11,635 bases of DNA from the NCBI GenBank assembly GCA_049317725.1, contig JBMOHS010000127.1, forward strand, positions 1 to 11,635, read 5' to 3'. The stretch is from CAIOZW01 sp049317725. GTDB taxonomy: Bacteria > Acidobacteriota > Blastocatellia > RBC074. The position numbers and the translations under genes are program-made. Under the pieces are notes generated by a model that was not told where the DNA came from, searched no databases, and saw only the letters and a list, made by a program, of their open reading frames with translations. Position 1 is the stretch's first letter; each line of letters begins with the position of its first letter. Shown here piece by piece: positions 1 through 5,860 of this stretch.

Positions 1-228
1 TGCCTCGACCAGTGCGAGCACGGTCCGACCGTCGTCGTCTATCCGGAAGGGGTCTGGTATGGAAAGGTCACGGCAGAGGATATTCCAGAGATCATCGAGC
101 GCCACTTGATCGGGGGAGAGCCGGTCGAGCGACTGCGGCTGGCCCCCTCGTGCGTCAATACCCCATCCTGCCCACACCGACCGTCACCCGCAGACAACCT
201 GCATCAGCGAAACGAGAAGAAAGGATGA
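1..228 (+). CDS. Thioredoxin-like [2Fe-2S] ferredoxin, 3' part only
   Basis: The reading frame is open from base 1 to a TGA at 226-228, so the N-terminal part lies outside the window. The visible 75 residues begin Cys-Leu-Asp-Gln-Cys-Glu-His-Gly-Pro. This is the second cysteine pair (Cys-x3-Cys) of thioredoxin-like [2Fe-2S] ferredoxins, followed by the usual Val-Val-Tyr-Pro-Glu-Gly-Val-Trp-Tyr segment and an Asp-Ile-Pro-Glu-Ile-Ile-Glu-Arg-His-Leu helix. These small soluble proteins hold one [2Fe-2S] cluster with four cysteines and carry single electrons; the partner is unknown here. The tail adds two further Cys (Ser-Cys-Val-Asn and Ser-Cys-Pro-His) not expected to bind the cluster. The stop overlaps the start of the next gene by 4 bp (ATGA), which suggests translational coupling. 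No functional link to the downstream genes is evident from the sequence. Confidence 0.85.
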   Translation, partial: CLDQCEHGPTVVVYPEGVWYGKVTAEDIPEIIERHLIGGEPVERLRLAPSCVNTPSCPHRPSPADNLHQRNEKKG

Positions 229-1268
229 AGGAGAAGAGGCCAACCAATCATTCGGGAGAGAATCCACTTCAGGACCGGCCGACACGCCCAGTGCGAGTCG
301 CCGCGATTGGAGGGGGGACCGGGCTCTCGACGCTGCTGCGCGGGATTGGTCGAGGCAGGGCTGGCACGACCTCCAGATTTGAAGTAACGGCCATTGTCGC
401 GGTGACGGACGATGGGCGCAGTTCGGGCCGGGTCCGGGCCGAGTTTGGAGTTCTCCCACCGGGTGACATCCGGAACTGTCTGGTGGCGCTGGCCGCAGCA
501 GGAGATCCCCTGACGGCGCTCTTCGACCACCGCTTTCCAGGTGAGGGAGGGCTGGGAGGCCACGCACTGGGTAATCTCATGCTGCTCGCCTTGAGTCAGA
601 TGGAGGGGGGAGACTTTCTGGCAGGGATCGAAGCGGCACGATCCCTTCTGGGTGTGGAAGCAAGGGTCCTGCCATCGACCCTCTCGCCAGTCGAGCTGCA
701 TGCCCGGATTGGAGAGCAATGGGTAATTGGCCAGATCGCCATCAAGTCCCACCAAGGACCGATCAAGGACCTTGGGTTGTTGCCGCCAAATGCCGAGCCG
801 CTTCCGGCTGCGCTGGAGGCGATTCGAACCGCTGATCTGATTACCCTCGGTCCCGGTTCCCTCTTCACGAGCGTCATTACCAATCTCGTCGTTCCCGGGA
901 TTGCCGAGGCAATTGCCGCGAGCCCCGCCCGGAAGATCTACATCTGCAACGCCATGACCGAACAGGACGAGACCGACGGGATGTCGGCGACCGATCACGT
1001 GCGGACTCTCCTCGGCTATCTGCAAGGAGGCCGGATCGACGATGCCCTCTTCAATTGCGCGCCGATCTCGTCCTCGATGCGGGATCGCTACGCAGCCGAA
1101 CGAGCCGTGGCCATTCCTCCTCCGGAAGAAGTTCCGACCGATCTGCGTGATCTCCGCTTTCACCGGCTTCCCCTCGCCTCGGAGGAGGGCTTTGTGCGGC
1201 ACGATCCGGACCGTCTCCGGGAAGCCCTGCTCGAAATCTGTTCCGATCAGACGGAACAGACCATATAA
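225..1268 (+). CDS. yvcK: YvcK/GlmR-like CofD-family factor (UPF0052)
   Basis: A 347-residue protein of the YvcK/CofD-like family. Motifs in order: a Rossmann-like Gly-Gly-Gly-Thr-Gly-Leu-Ser at 29-35, Thr-Asp-Asp-Gly-Arg-Ser-Ser-Gly at 61-68, Pro-Pro-Gly-Asp-Ile-Arg-Asn-Cys at 78-85, Gly-His-Ala-Leu-Gly-Asn at 112-117 and Leu-Gly-Pro-Gly-Ser-Leu-Phe-Thr-Ser at 208-216. In Bacillus and Listeria relatives the protein binds UDP-sugars, notably UDP-GlcNAc, and stimulates GlmS, so it tunes carbon flow into peptidoglycan. It is not a catalytic 2-phospholactate transferase there. I chose ATG 225 because it overlaps the ferredoxin stop and is preceded by a purine-rich AGAAGAAAGG; the frame is open further upstream but that would run across the ferredoxin gene. 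The first ~22 residues are polar and probably disordered. One oddity is Arg65 where most relatives have Gly. glmU follows after 77 bp, which fits a cell-wall precursor role. Confidence 0.93.
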   Translation: MKEKRPTNHSGENPLQDRPTRPVRVAAIGGGTGLSTLLRGIGRGRAGTTSRFEVTAIVAVTDDGRSSGRVRAEFGVLPPGDIRNCLVALAAAGDPLTALFDHRFPGEGGLGGHALGNLMLLALSQMEGGDFLAGIEAARSLLGVEARVLPSTLSPVELHARIGEQWVIGQIAIKSHQGPIKDLGLLPPNAEPLPAALEAIRTADLITLGPGSLFTSVITNLVVPGIAEAIAASPARKIYICNAMTEQDETDGMSATDHVRTLLGYLQGGRIDDALFNCAPISSSMRDRYAAERAVAIPPPEEVPTDLRDLRFHRLPLASEEGFVRHDPDRLREALLEICSDQTEQTI

Positions 1269-1285
1269 TCCCGCCTTTCATAGAT

Positions 1286-1315
1286 CCCCTTCCCGGATGC
1301 TTTTCAGGAGAGGGG
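1286..1315 (+). other. Intercistronic hairpin between yvcK and glmU
   Basis: CCCCT (1286-1290) plus TCC (1291-1293) can pair with GGA (1307-1309) and AGGGG (1311-1315) around a 13-nt loop, with one bulged G at 1310. No U-tract follows, so it is more likely an mRNA processing or pausing structure than a terminator. It may also be chance in this GC-rich DNA. Confidence 0.25.
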
Positions 1316-1345
1316 GAGAGAAATCTGACGCAAGAGACGTGTGAG

Positions 1346-2740
1346 GTGACTTTGTCAAATCAACCGATCAATCTCCTGATCCTGGCCGCCGGGCTGGGAA
1401 CCCGTATGAAGAGTGGGCAGGCAAAGGTCCTGCATCGGCTGGGCAGTCGGCCACTGATTGCGCACCTCCTGCGCACGGCGGCGCGTCTCGACCCGGCGCG
1501 GATCTTCGTTGTCGTCGGACATCAGCAGGAAGCGGTCAAGGCCGCCGCCCGGGCGGCCCTCTCACCTGCTCTGGCGGAGCGCCTGGTCTTTATCTATCAA
1601 GCTGAGCAACGCGGAACAGGACACGCCGTGCGCTGTGCGAAGGAGGCGCTGCGCGAAGCCGAAGGGGACGTCATCGTGCTCTATGGGGATACGCCGCTGG
1701 TCCGTGCCGAAACGCTCCTCGGCTTGGTCGAGGAACAGCGGCGCCACCGACACGCCGCGACCTTCCTGACCATTCAACTCGACCACCCTCCGGCGTATGG
1801 ACGGATCGTGCGGGACACGAACGGCGCGTTCCAGCGGATCGTCGAGGAGCGCGACTGTAGCCCGGAGGAACGGGCCATCACCGAGATCAACCCTGGATTC
1901 TACTGCTTCGAGATTGCCTCGCTGCTGCCCGCCCTCGACCAGCTCTCTCCACAAAACGCGCAAGGGGAGTACTACCTGACCGATGTGCCGGTCCACCTGC
2001 TGGCAGCCGGGCACTCCATCGGAACCATCCGCCACGGGAACCCACACGAACTGGAAGGGATCAACAACCGGGTGGAGCTGGCGGCGATGGGGAAGCGGTT
2101 ACGGGCGGAGACGCTCGATCGTCTGATGCGGGAGGGCGTGACGATCATCGATCCCGACTCCACTTATGTTGATGAAGGAGTGGAGATCGGCCAGGATACG
2201 ATTCTCCATCCACAAGTGATCATCGAAGGGGACTCCCGCATCGGTCGACATTGCGAGATCCACGCATGGACTCGCTTGGTCGATGTCGAGATTGGCGATC
2301 ACTGCGAGATTCTCAATGGCTGCCTGATCGTCGAGAGCAGCTTGGCGGGAGCCAACCGCGTCGGCCCCAACGCACACCTGCGGATGGGGGCCCGGCTCGA
2401 GGCGAAGGCCGTCGTCGGGAACTATGTCGAGGTCAAGAAGTCGACCCTCGGGCGCCATACCAAGGCCATGCACCTGAGCTATCTGGGCGACGCGACCATT
2501 GGCGAGCGCGTCAACATCGGGGCAGCCACGGTGACCTGCAACTACGATGGCCAGCGCAAGAATCCGACGATCATCGAAGACGACGCGAGCATCGGGTCGG
2601 ACACCATGCTCGTCGCGCCGGTCCGTATCGGCCGGGGTGCCAAAACAGGGGCCGGATCGGTCGTTACACGGGACATCCCACCGGAGACACTGGCGACTGG
2701 CGTACCGGCGCGCATCCGGCGTTCCCTCCGACAAGAATGA
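1346..2740 (+). CDS. glmU: Bifunctional GlmU: GlcN-1-P acetyltransferase / GlcNAc-1-P uridylyltransferase
   Basis: A full-length GlmU of 464 residues (family members are usually about 450-460). It makes UDP-GlcNAc in the cytoplasm by acetylating glucosamine-1-phosphate and then transferring UMP, supplying peptidoglycan and other glycans. The N-terminal nucleotidyltransferase has Leu-Ala-Ala-Gly-Leu-Gly-Thr-Arg-Met at 13-21, the Lys-Val-Leu-His segment at 27-30, Gly-Thr-Gly-His-Ala at 90-94 and the metal-binding Tyr-Gly-Asp at 113-115. The C-terminal left-handed beta-helix (from about 270) has the repeating Ile-Gly hexapeptides, the Tyr-Val-Glu-Val-Lys-Lys segment at 360-365, the probable catalytic His376 (Met-His-Leu-Ser-Tyr-Leu-Gly-Asp) and Thr-Cys-Asn-Tyr-Asp-Gly at 397-402. 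The start is uncertain: GTG 1346 is given, but TTG 1352 would cost only two residues, and neither has a strong ribosome-binding site. It is probably cotranscribed with yvcK. Confidence 0.97.
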   Translation: MTLSNQPINLLILAAGLGTRMKSGQAKVLHRLGSRPLIAHLLRTAARLDPARIFVVVGHQQEAVKAAARAALSPALAERLVFIYQAEQRGTGHAVRCAKEALREAEGDVIVLYGDTPLVRAETLLGLVEEQRRHRHAATFLTIQLDHPPAYGRIVRDTNGAFQRIVEERDCSPEERAITEINPGFYCFEIASLLPALDQLSPQNAQGEYYLTDVPVHLLAAGHSIGTIRHGNPHELEGINNRVELAAMGKRLRAETLDRLMREGVTIIDPDSTYVDEGVEIGQDTILHPQVIIEGDSRIGRHCEIHAWTRLVDVEIGDHCEILNGCLIVESSLAGANRVGPNAHLRMGARLEAKAVVGNYVEVKKSTLGRHTKAMHLSYLGDATIGERVNIGAATVTCNYDGQRKNPTIIEDDASIGSDTMLVAPVRIGRGAKTGAGSVVTRDIPPETLATGVPARIRRSLRQE

Positions 2741-2760
2741 TCTGATCGGCGAAATAGGCC

Positions 2761-2802
2761 AGCCCTCCCGTCGGTCCTCCGGTGGAGGGCGGCGAGAGGG
2801 CT
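2761..2802. terminator. Candidate hairpin terminator between convergent genes
   Basis: An outer stem AGCCCTC (2761-2767) / GAGGGCT (2796-2802) encloses an inner hairpin CCTCC (2776-2780) GGT GGAGG (2784-2788). It lies 20 bp after the glmU stop and 25 bp before the stop of the opposing gene, the expected place for a shared terminator. There is no clean T-run on either side, so it would be a weak or factor-assisted terminator. Confidence 0.45.
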
Positions 2803-2826
2803 GATTGGTGTTGGGAGAGCCCGTGC

Positions 2827-4056
2827 TCAGCGTTGCTCGTTCTGGGGGGATCTTCCCTCTCTCGGGGTGCGCGTTCGCTCAATCCGAATGTTCCGACGCC
2901 CCTCGGGGGACTGGACCGTGTAGTCCGCCGGGATCTGGAAGAGCGCGGCATCCGGCTCGCTCCGCGAGAGTTGTGTCACCCGATAGACATTCTCCCCGAA
3001 GCGCGGATCTTGATGGCGGGACTCGAGCACCATCTGCAACTCGTCGGAGTACCAACGCTCACTGATGATCTCGATCGGGTAGACATTGCCGAGTTCCCCA
3101 GCCGGAATCGTTTCGACCGTGCGGGTCCCACGGGCTTCGACCCCCTCGATCGTCCGTGTTCCCAGGCTCTCCTGCCGCAGATTCTGCTTCTCCTTCTCCA
3201 ACAAGACTCCAGCCCGGGCGGACTCAAAGACAAAAGAGGAGGGCAGATCAGAAGGAACCGGTGGTGCGGGTGGTGCGGGTGGTGCGGGTGGTGCGGGAGG
3301 GGTAGGAGGCGCTGGAGGAGCGGGCGGGGCCGCTCCCTCGCGCCCTGTCTCCGTCTGCGAGAAGTAGGTCAATTGGTTGCCGACAACGACCTTGGCAAAG
3401 CTCGCTCCCTTGAGAGGGTGCCCTTCAACAAAGTTGAAGAGAGAAGGGGTGCGTACGGCCGTCCGTGTCTCCGGGGAGAGCAGGTAGCTGGTCCCGGCGA
3501 CAGGGTCCGAGATCCGGACGGACTTCTGTACTGGCTGGCCAGCGTCTGAGTGGACGGTACCACTCGCGATGGGCGTCAAAGAGAGTTCGCGCCGGGTGCG
3601 ACCTTCCTGATCGCGGTGGATCTGAGTGGTCGTGGTGCGCTGGATGCGGTTCCCATCCGCCAGCGACTGGGTGAATTCGGTGATGGCGATCGCGGAGTAG
3701 GGCGCCCCCTTGACAATGCGGGTCTCGAAGGGGAGCTCGTCCAGTGCGAAGGTGTTGAGGAGCCGACTCTCCCCCTCTTGACCGACGACGGTCAGGACGT
3801 CGCCTCCCGAGTGGGGAACGGCGAGATCGAAGGTGTCCACGGGATCTTTCCCCCCGGTTCGCTTCAGCAGAATGGTCATCTTCTTGCCATTCTCCTCACC
3901 CTCTTTTTCGATGACGATCTCTTGTTGGTGATCCTGATTCCGAATGATCACTTGGCGCTTCTTCTCCGCCTCTTGCGCCGCTCCCCTGGGAACGGGGAGC
4001 CCACCGAGGAGCAACCCGATCACGAGAACCGTTCTTGCCATTGCTTTCTGCCTCAT
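2827..4056 (-). CDS. Secreted protein with (Pro-Pro-Ala)n linker, third gene of the ECF sigma operon
   Basis: A 409-residue protein of unassigned function. The N-terminus Met-Arg-Gln-Lys-Ala-Met-Ala-Arg followed by a hydrophobic stretch (residues 9-20) and Gly-Ala-Ala-Gln at 25-28 is a credible signal peptide, so the product is probably exported. Residues ~30-235 form a polar, probably beta-rich region with Thr-Thr-Thr-Thr-Gln at 141-145 and Asp-Pro-Val-Ala-Gly-Thr-Ser-Tyr-Leu-Leu at 184-193. Residues 243-268 are a Pro-Pro-Ala repeat linker. The C-terminal ~135 residues hold Leu-Gly-Thr-Arg-Thr-Ile-Glu-Gly-Val at 298-306, Gly-Thr-Arg-Thr-Val at 310-314, Glu-Arg-Trp-Tyr-Ser at 333-337 and a Leu-Phe-Gln-Ile-Pro-Ala-Asp-Tyr end. 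I recall similar proteins of unknown function from Acidobacteriota. AAAGGAG lies upstream; with ATG 4056 the spacing is 11, while an in-frame TTG at 4062 would give 5, so the true start may be two codons earlier. It lies 66 bp after the anti-sigma gene and is probably cotranscribed with it. Confidence 0.8.
   Translation of the reverse strand: MRQKAMARTVLVIGLLLGGLPVPRGAAQEAEKKRQVIIRNQDHQQEIVIEKEGEENGKKMTILLKRTGGKDPVDTFDLAVPHSGGDVLTVVGQEGESRLLNTFALDELPFETRIVKGAPYSAIAITEFTQSLADGNRIQRTTTTQIHRDQEGRTRRELSLTPIASGTVHSDAGQPVQKSVRISDPVAGTSYLLSPETRTAVRTPSLFNFVEGHPLKGASFAKVVVGNQLTYFSQTETGREGAAPPAPPAPPTPPAPPAPPAPPAPPVPSDLPSSFVFESARAGVLLEKEKQNLRQESLGTRTIEGVEARGTRTVETIPAGELGNVYPIEIISERWYSDELQMVLESRHQDPRFGENVYRVTQLSRSEPDAALFQIPADYTVQSPEGRRNIRIERTRTPREGRSPQNEQR
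3260..3325. repeat. 9-bp tandem repeat coding for the Pro-Pro-Ala linker
   Basis: Four exact copies of GGTGGTGCG run from 3260 to 3295, followed by about three degenerate copies (GGAGGGGTA, GGAGGCGCT, GGAGGAGCG) to about 3322. The period of nine keeps the reading frame, so gain or loss of copies changes linker length by three residues. On the coding (minus) strand each unit reads as Ala, Pro, Pro codons. Confidence 0.9.
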
Positions 4057-4092
4057 AAACAATCGATCTCCTTTCATTCTTGCTGACACGAT

Positions 4093-4120
4093 GATTCCGA
4101 GAATCCACCCGCTGAGGTGG
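4093..4120 (-). other. Overlapping small hairpins between anti-sigma gene and secreted-protein gene
   Basis: GATTC (4093-4097) CGA GAATC (4101-4105) is a perfect 5-bp stem with a 3-nt loop. It abuts CCACC (4105-4109) CGCTGA GGTGG (4116-4120). Both lie in the 66-bp gap of the operon. They could be alternative folds that adjust expression of the last gene, but the arms are short. Confidence 0.25.
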
Positions 4121-4122
4121 GA

Positions 4123-4953
4123 TCAGGGCTCTTCCCGGACGAAGCGGACTGCCCGTGCAGTTCCATCCTCACCGACGACCACCTCAGCCTTGATGGGAAA
4201 AATCGCCCAATCCGGATGAACGGGAAGGCCCAAAGTGCCGAGCAGCGATCGAGGGACGAGGGTACGGATGAGTCGTCCCCGCTCGAGTGGAGCGAGTTGT
4301 TGCCCGGCATAGAGGGGGAAAAAGTCTGTGAGCACCTCCTCGTCGGTCTCGTCGACCTGATCGACGGGCTCGCCAGCCCGCTTCGAGAAGTCCGCTGTTG
4401 GGAGCGGAGCTCGCTGAGCAGTCGTCGGGGTGGGCCGACGCCGCGGGGTCTTCGCCGCCGGCCTGGGCGTCGACTGGGGTCGGACGGGTGCACCGGCGCG
4501 AACGGACAAGGCCATGGGCTGCCCCTCTTCCCGCGAGAAAGTTGCTGGAGGAGTGTGTTGGGTCACCACTTCGGGAGCAGCAGAGGGCGCTGGGCTCGGG
4601 CGGAACCAGCGAATGCCCAGCCAACTGACCAAAAGAAGACTGGCGGCGAGCGCCCCAACCGCGAGCGCAGGACTGCGCCAACGCCGAGTGATGAAGAGAG
4701 GACGGGACCGAGCGGGAGCCCCCAGCATCGACCGGAGACGCGCCTCAACCTCCCTGGGGGCTTCGAGAGAGGCGTCAGCCGCCGCGAGGAGAGCCAGCCC
4801 CTCCTGGAGTTGGCGCTGCCGTTGGGCGAAGACACGACAAGGGATACAGACGAGCAGATGAGCGGCGACGGCCTCGCCCGACTCCACCTCCATCCTCTCC
4901 TGTAAACTCTTCTGGCCTTCCAGGATCGCTTCCTGACATTCGCGGCAGCTCAT
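4123..4953 (-). CDS. Membrane zinc-finger anti-sigma factor
   Basis: A 276-residue protein that should bind and hold the ECF sigma factor encoded just upstream. The N-terminal domain has Met-Ser-Cys-Arg-Glu-Cys (Cys3, Cys6) and the His32-x3-Cys36-x2-Cys39 motif of zinc-binding anti-sigma factors. One membrane segment lies at about 94-116 (Pro-Ala-Leu-Ala-Val-Gly-Ala-Leu and so on, ending Trp-Phe-Arg-Pro). A Pro/Ala/Thr-rich spacer covers about 118-190. A conserved-looking C-terminal domain (about 203-273) contains Thr-Asp-Phe-Phe-Pro-Leu-Tyr, Leu-Val-Pro-Arg-Ser-Leu-Leu and Gly-Glu-Asp-Gly-Thr-Ala-Arg-Ala. With the sigma-binding domain in the cytoplasm, the C-terminal domain would lie outside the membrane and could be the sensor. 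The start ATG at 4953 overlaps the sigma stop by 4 bp (ATGA) and places the Cys-containing motif at the very N-terminus. The ribosome-binding site is weak (AGGGAAG), as expected for coupled translation. Confidence 0.9.
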   Translation of the reverse strand: MSCRECQEAILEGQKSLQERMEVESGEAVAAHLLVCIPCRVFAQRQRQLQEGLALLAAADASLEAPREVEARLRSMLGAPARSRPLFITRRWRSPALAVGALAASLLLVSWLGIRWFRPSPAPSAAPEVVTQHTPPATFSREEGQPMALSVRAGAPVRPQSTPRPAAKTPRRRPTPTTAQRAPLPTADFSKRAGEPVDQVDETDEEVLTDFFPLYAGQQLAPLERGRLIRTLVPRSLLGTLGLPVHPDWAIFPIKAEVVVGEDGTARAVRFVREEP

Positions 4954-5579
4954 TCTGGCTTCCCTGCCCTTCTGAGACCGTCTCCGGTGACTTCCCATTG
5001 CTTGGCTTCCACGCGATCCCCCCTCTGCCACCGTTCAGCCAGGAGAGAACGCCCCCGGTGGAGGCGCGACCGGACCGTCCCGATGGAACAATCGAGGACT
5101 TCAGCAGCTTGTTGATAGGTCATCTCGTGCAGATCGCAAAGCACGACGGCTTCCCGATAGTGGCCTGGAAGGGCGAGGACGAGCTGCCGCAAGCGCGCGA
5201 CCGTCTCTTGTCGGGTCAGTCGATCGAGCGGGCTCTCCGCCCCCTCTATTCCCGCCGTTGGCTGGGGGTGCTCCTCGCTCCCCAACTCCTCGGAGAGCGG
5301 AACCCAGCGCCCCTCCCGCTCCATCCTGCGCCAGACGAGATGGCGCGCGACCCCATAGAGATATCCGATGAGGGTCCCCCGTGTCCCGTCGAACCCGGCA
5401 CCGTCTTTCGCCCGCCACAGGACCAGAAAGACCTCTTGTGTCAGATCCTGTGCCAGCGACTCCTCCCCGCTCATCCGCAGAAGAAAACGATAAATCCCCC
5501 CTTGGTGTTGGCGATAGAACGTGAGAAAGGCCTCATCGTCGCCGGCTCGAATCGCCGCCAGCCATTGCGCATCGGTCAT
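4950..5579 (-). CDS. ECF-family RNA polymerase sigma factor
   Basis: A 209-residue sigma-70 family protein of the extracytoplasmic-function type, with only regions 2 and 4. Region 2 covers about 15-85 (Phe-Tyr-Arg-Gln-His-Gln, then Ala-Gln-Asp-Leu-Thr-Gln-Glu-Val-Phe at 43-51, and Tyr-Leu-Tyr-Gly-Val-Ala-Arg-His at 73-80). Region 4 covers about 125-182, with Leu-Pro-Gly-His-Tyr-Arg-Glu-Ala and the helix-turn-helix Met-Thr-Tyr-Gln-Gln-Ala-Ala-Glu through Gly-Thr-Val-Arg-Ser-Arg-Leu at 153-173. It directs RNA polymerase to a small regulon, probably including its own operon. I chose ATG 5579 because the domain starts there (Met-Thr-Asp-Ala-Gln) and AGGGAAGGAA precedes it; the frame is open further upstream but carries no sigma-like sequence. 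Translation is coupled to the anti-sigma gene by a 4-bp overlap. The last ~25 residues are basic and outside the known domains. Confidence 0.95.
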   Translation of the reverse strand: MTDAQWLAAIRAGDDEAFLTFYRQHQGGIYRFLLRMSGEESLAQDLTQEVFLVLWRAKDGAGFDGTRGTLIGYLYGVARHLVWRRMEREGRWVPLSEELGSEEHPQPTAGIEGAESPLDRLTRQETVARLRQLVLALPGHYREAVVLCDLHEMTYQQAAEVLDCSIGTVRSRLHRGRSLLAERWQRGDRVEAKQWEVTGDGLRRAGKPE

Positions 5580-5615
5580 ACCGAGGGGGTTCCTTCCCTG
5601 CTTGATTCCTTGCCG

Positions 5616-5628
5616 GAGAAGCCTTCTC
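5616..5628. repeat. 13-bp palindrome in the sigma leader
   Basis: GAGAAG (5616-5621) C CTTCTC (5623-5628) is a perfect inverted repeat with a single central base, 37 bp upstream of the sigma start codon. It could be a protein-binding dyad in the leader. It is too tight to form an RNA hairpin over its full length. Confidence 0.35.
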
Positions 5629-5664
5629 AAGAGACCTCCCCGATCTTCCTTCTTCCTTCGTCTG

Positions 5665-5693
5665 TGATTGCCTCCAAGCCACGAAGGAGTTCC
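5665..5693 (-). promoter_or_regulatory. Possible ECF-type promoter of the sigma operon
   Basis: On the minus strand, GGAACT (5693-5688) resembles the common ECF -35 element GGAAC. The segment 17 nt on, GCAATCA (5671-5665), is where a -10 would lie but matches no strong consensus. This would give a leader of about 80 nt before the sigma start. An autoregulated ECF promoter is expected here on general grounds; the match itself is only half convincing. Confidence 0.35.
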
Positions 5694-5801
5694 AGAAATT
5701 TGCCCCTCCAAACAAGAGGCTTTCGTGGGGAAGACGAGGAGAGCGGAGGTAGAATCACCTGCGGCCGATGGGCAAGACCGGCATGGAACAGAGAGGGAAT
5801 G

Positions 5802-5856
5802 CCCCACCCGTCCGGTGGGGGATTTGGATTTCGATCAACGGAGGGGGAAGCCCCTC
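5802..5856 (-). terminator. Two tandem hairpins after the DJ-1/PfpI gene
   Basis: GAGGGG (5841-5846) GAAG CCCCTC (5851-5856) is a perfect 6-bp stem with a 4-nt loop, starting 4 nt after the gene's stop. CCCCACC (5802-5808) CGTCC GGTGGGG (5814-5820) is a perfect 7-bp stem further on. Neither is followed by a T-run on the minus strand, so they may stabilise the 3' end or terminate weakly. They also separate this gene from the sigma operon. Confidence 0.45.
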
Positions 5857-5860
5857 GTGG

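Noticed and set aside
204..1202. Long open frame on the minus strand opposite yvcK
   Set aside because: It mirrors a gene with complete family motifs, has no recognisable domain, and is explained by high-GC codon bias.
3260..3325. Short tandem repeats as a CRISPR array
   Set aside because: Units are 9 bp with no spacers and encode a Pro-rich linker in frame.
2782..4086. Two consecutive plus-strand open frames opposite the secreted-protein gene, one with a Gly/Trp/Cys repeat
   Set aside because: The repeat is just the complement of the Pro-Pro-Ala linker read in another frame. No ribosome-binding site or domain is seen, and the minus frame has a signal peptide and family motifs.
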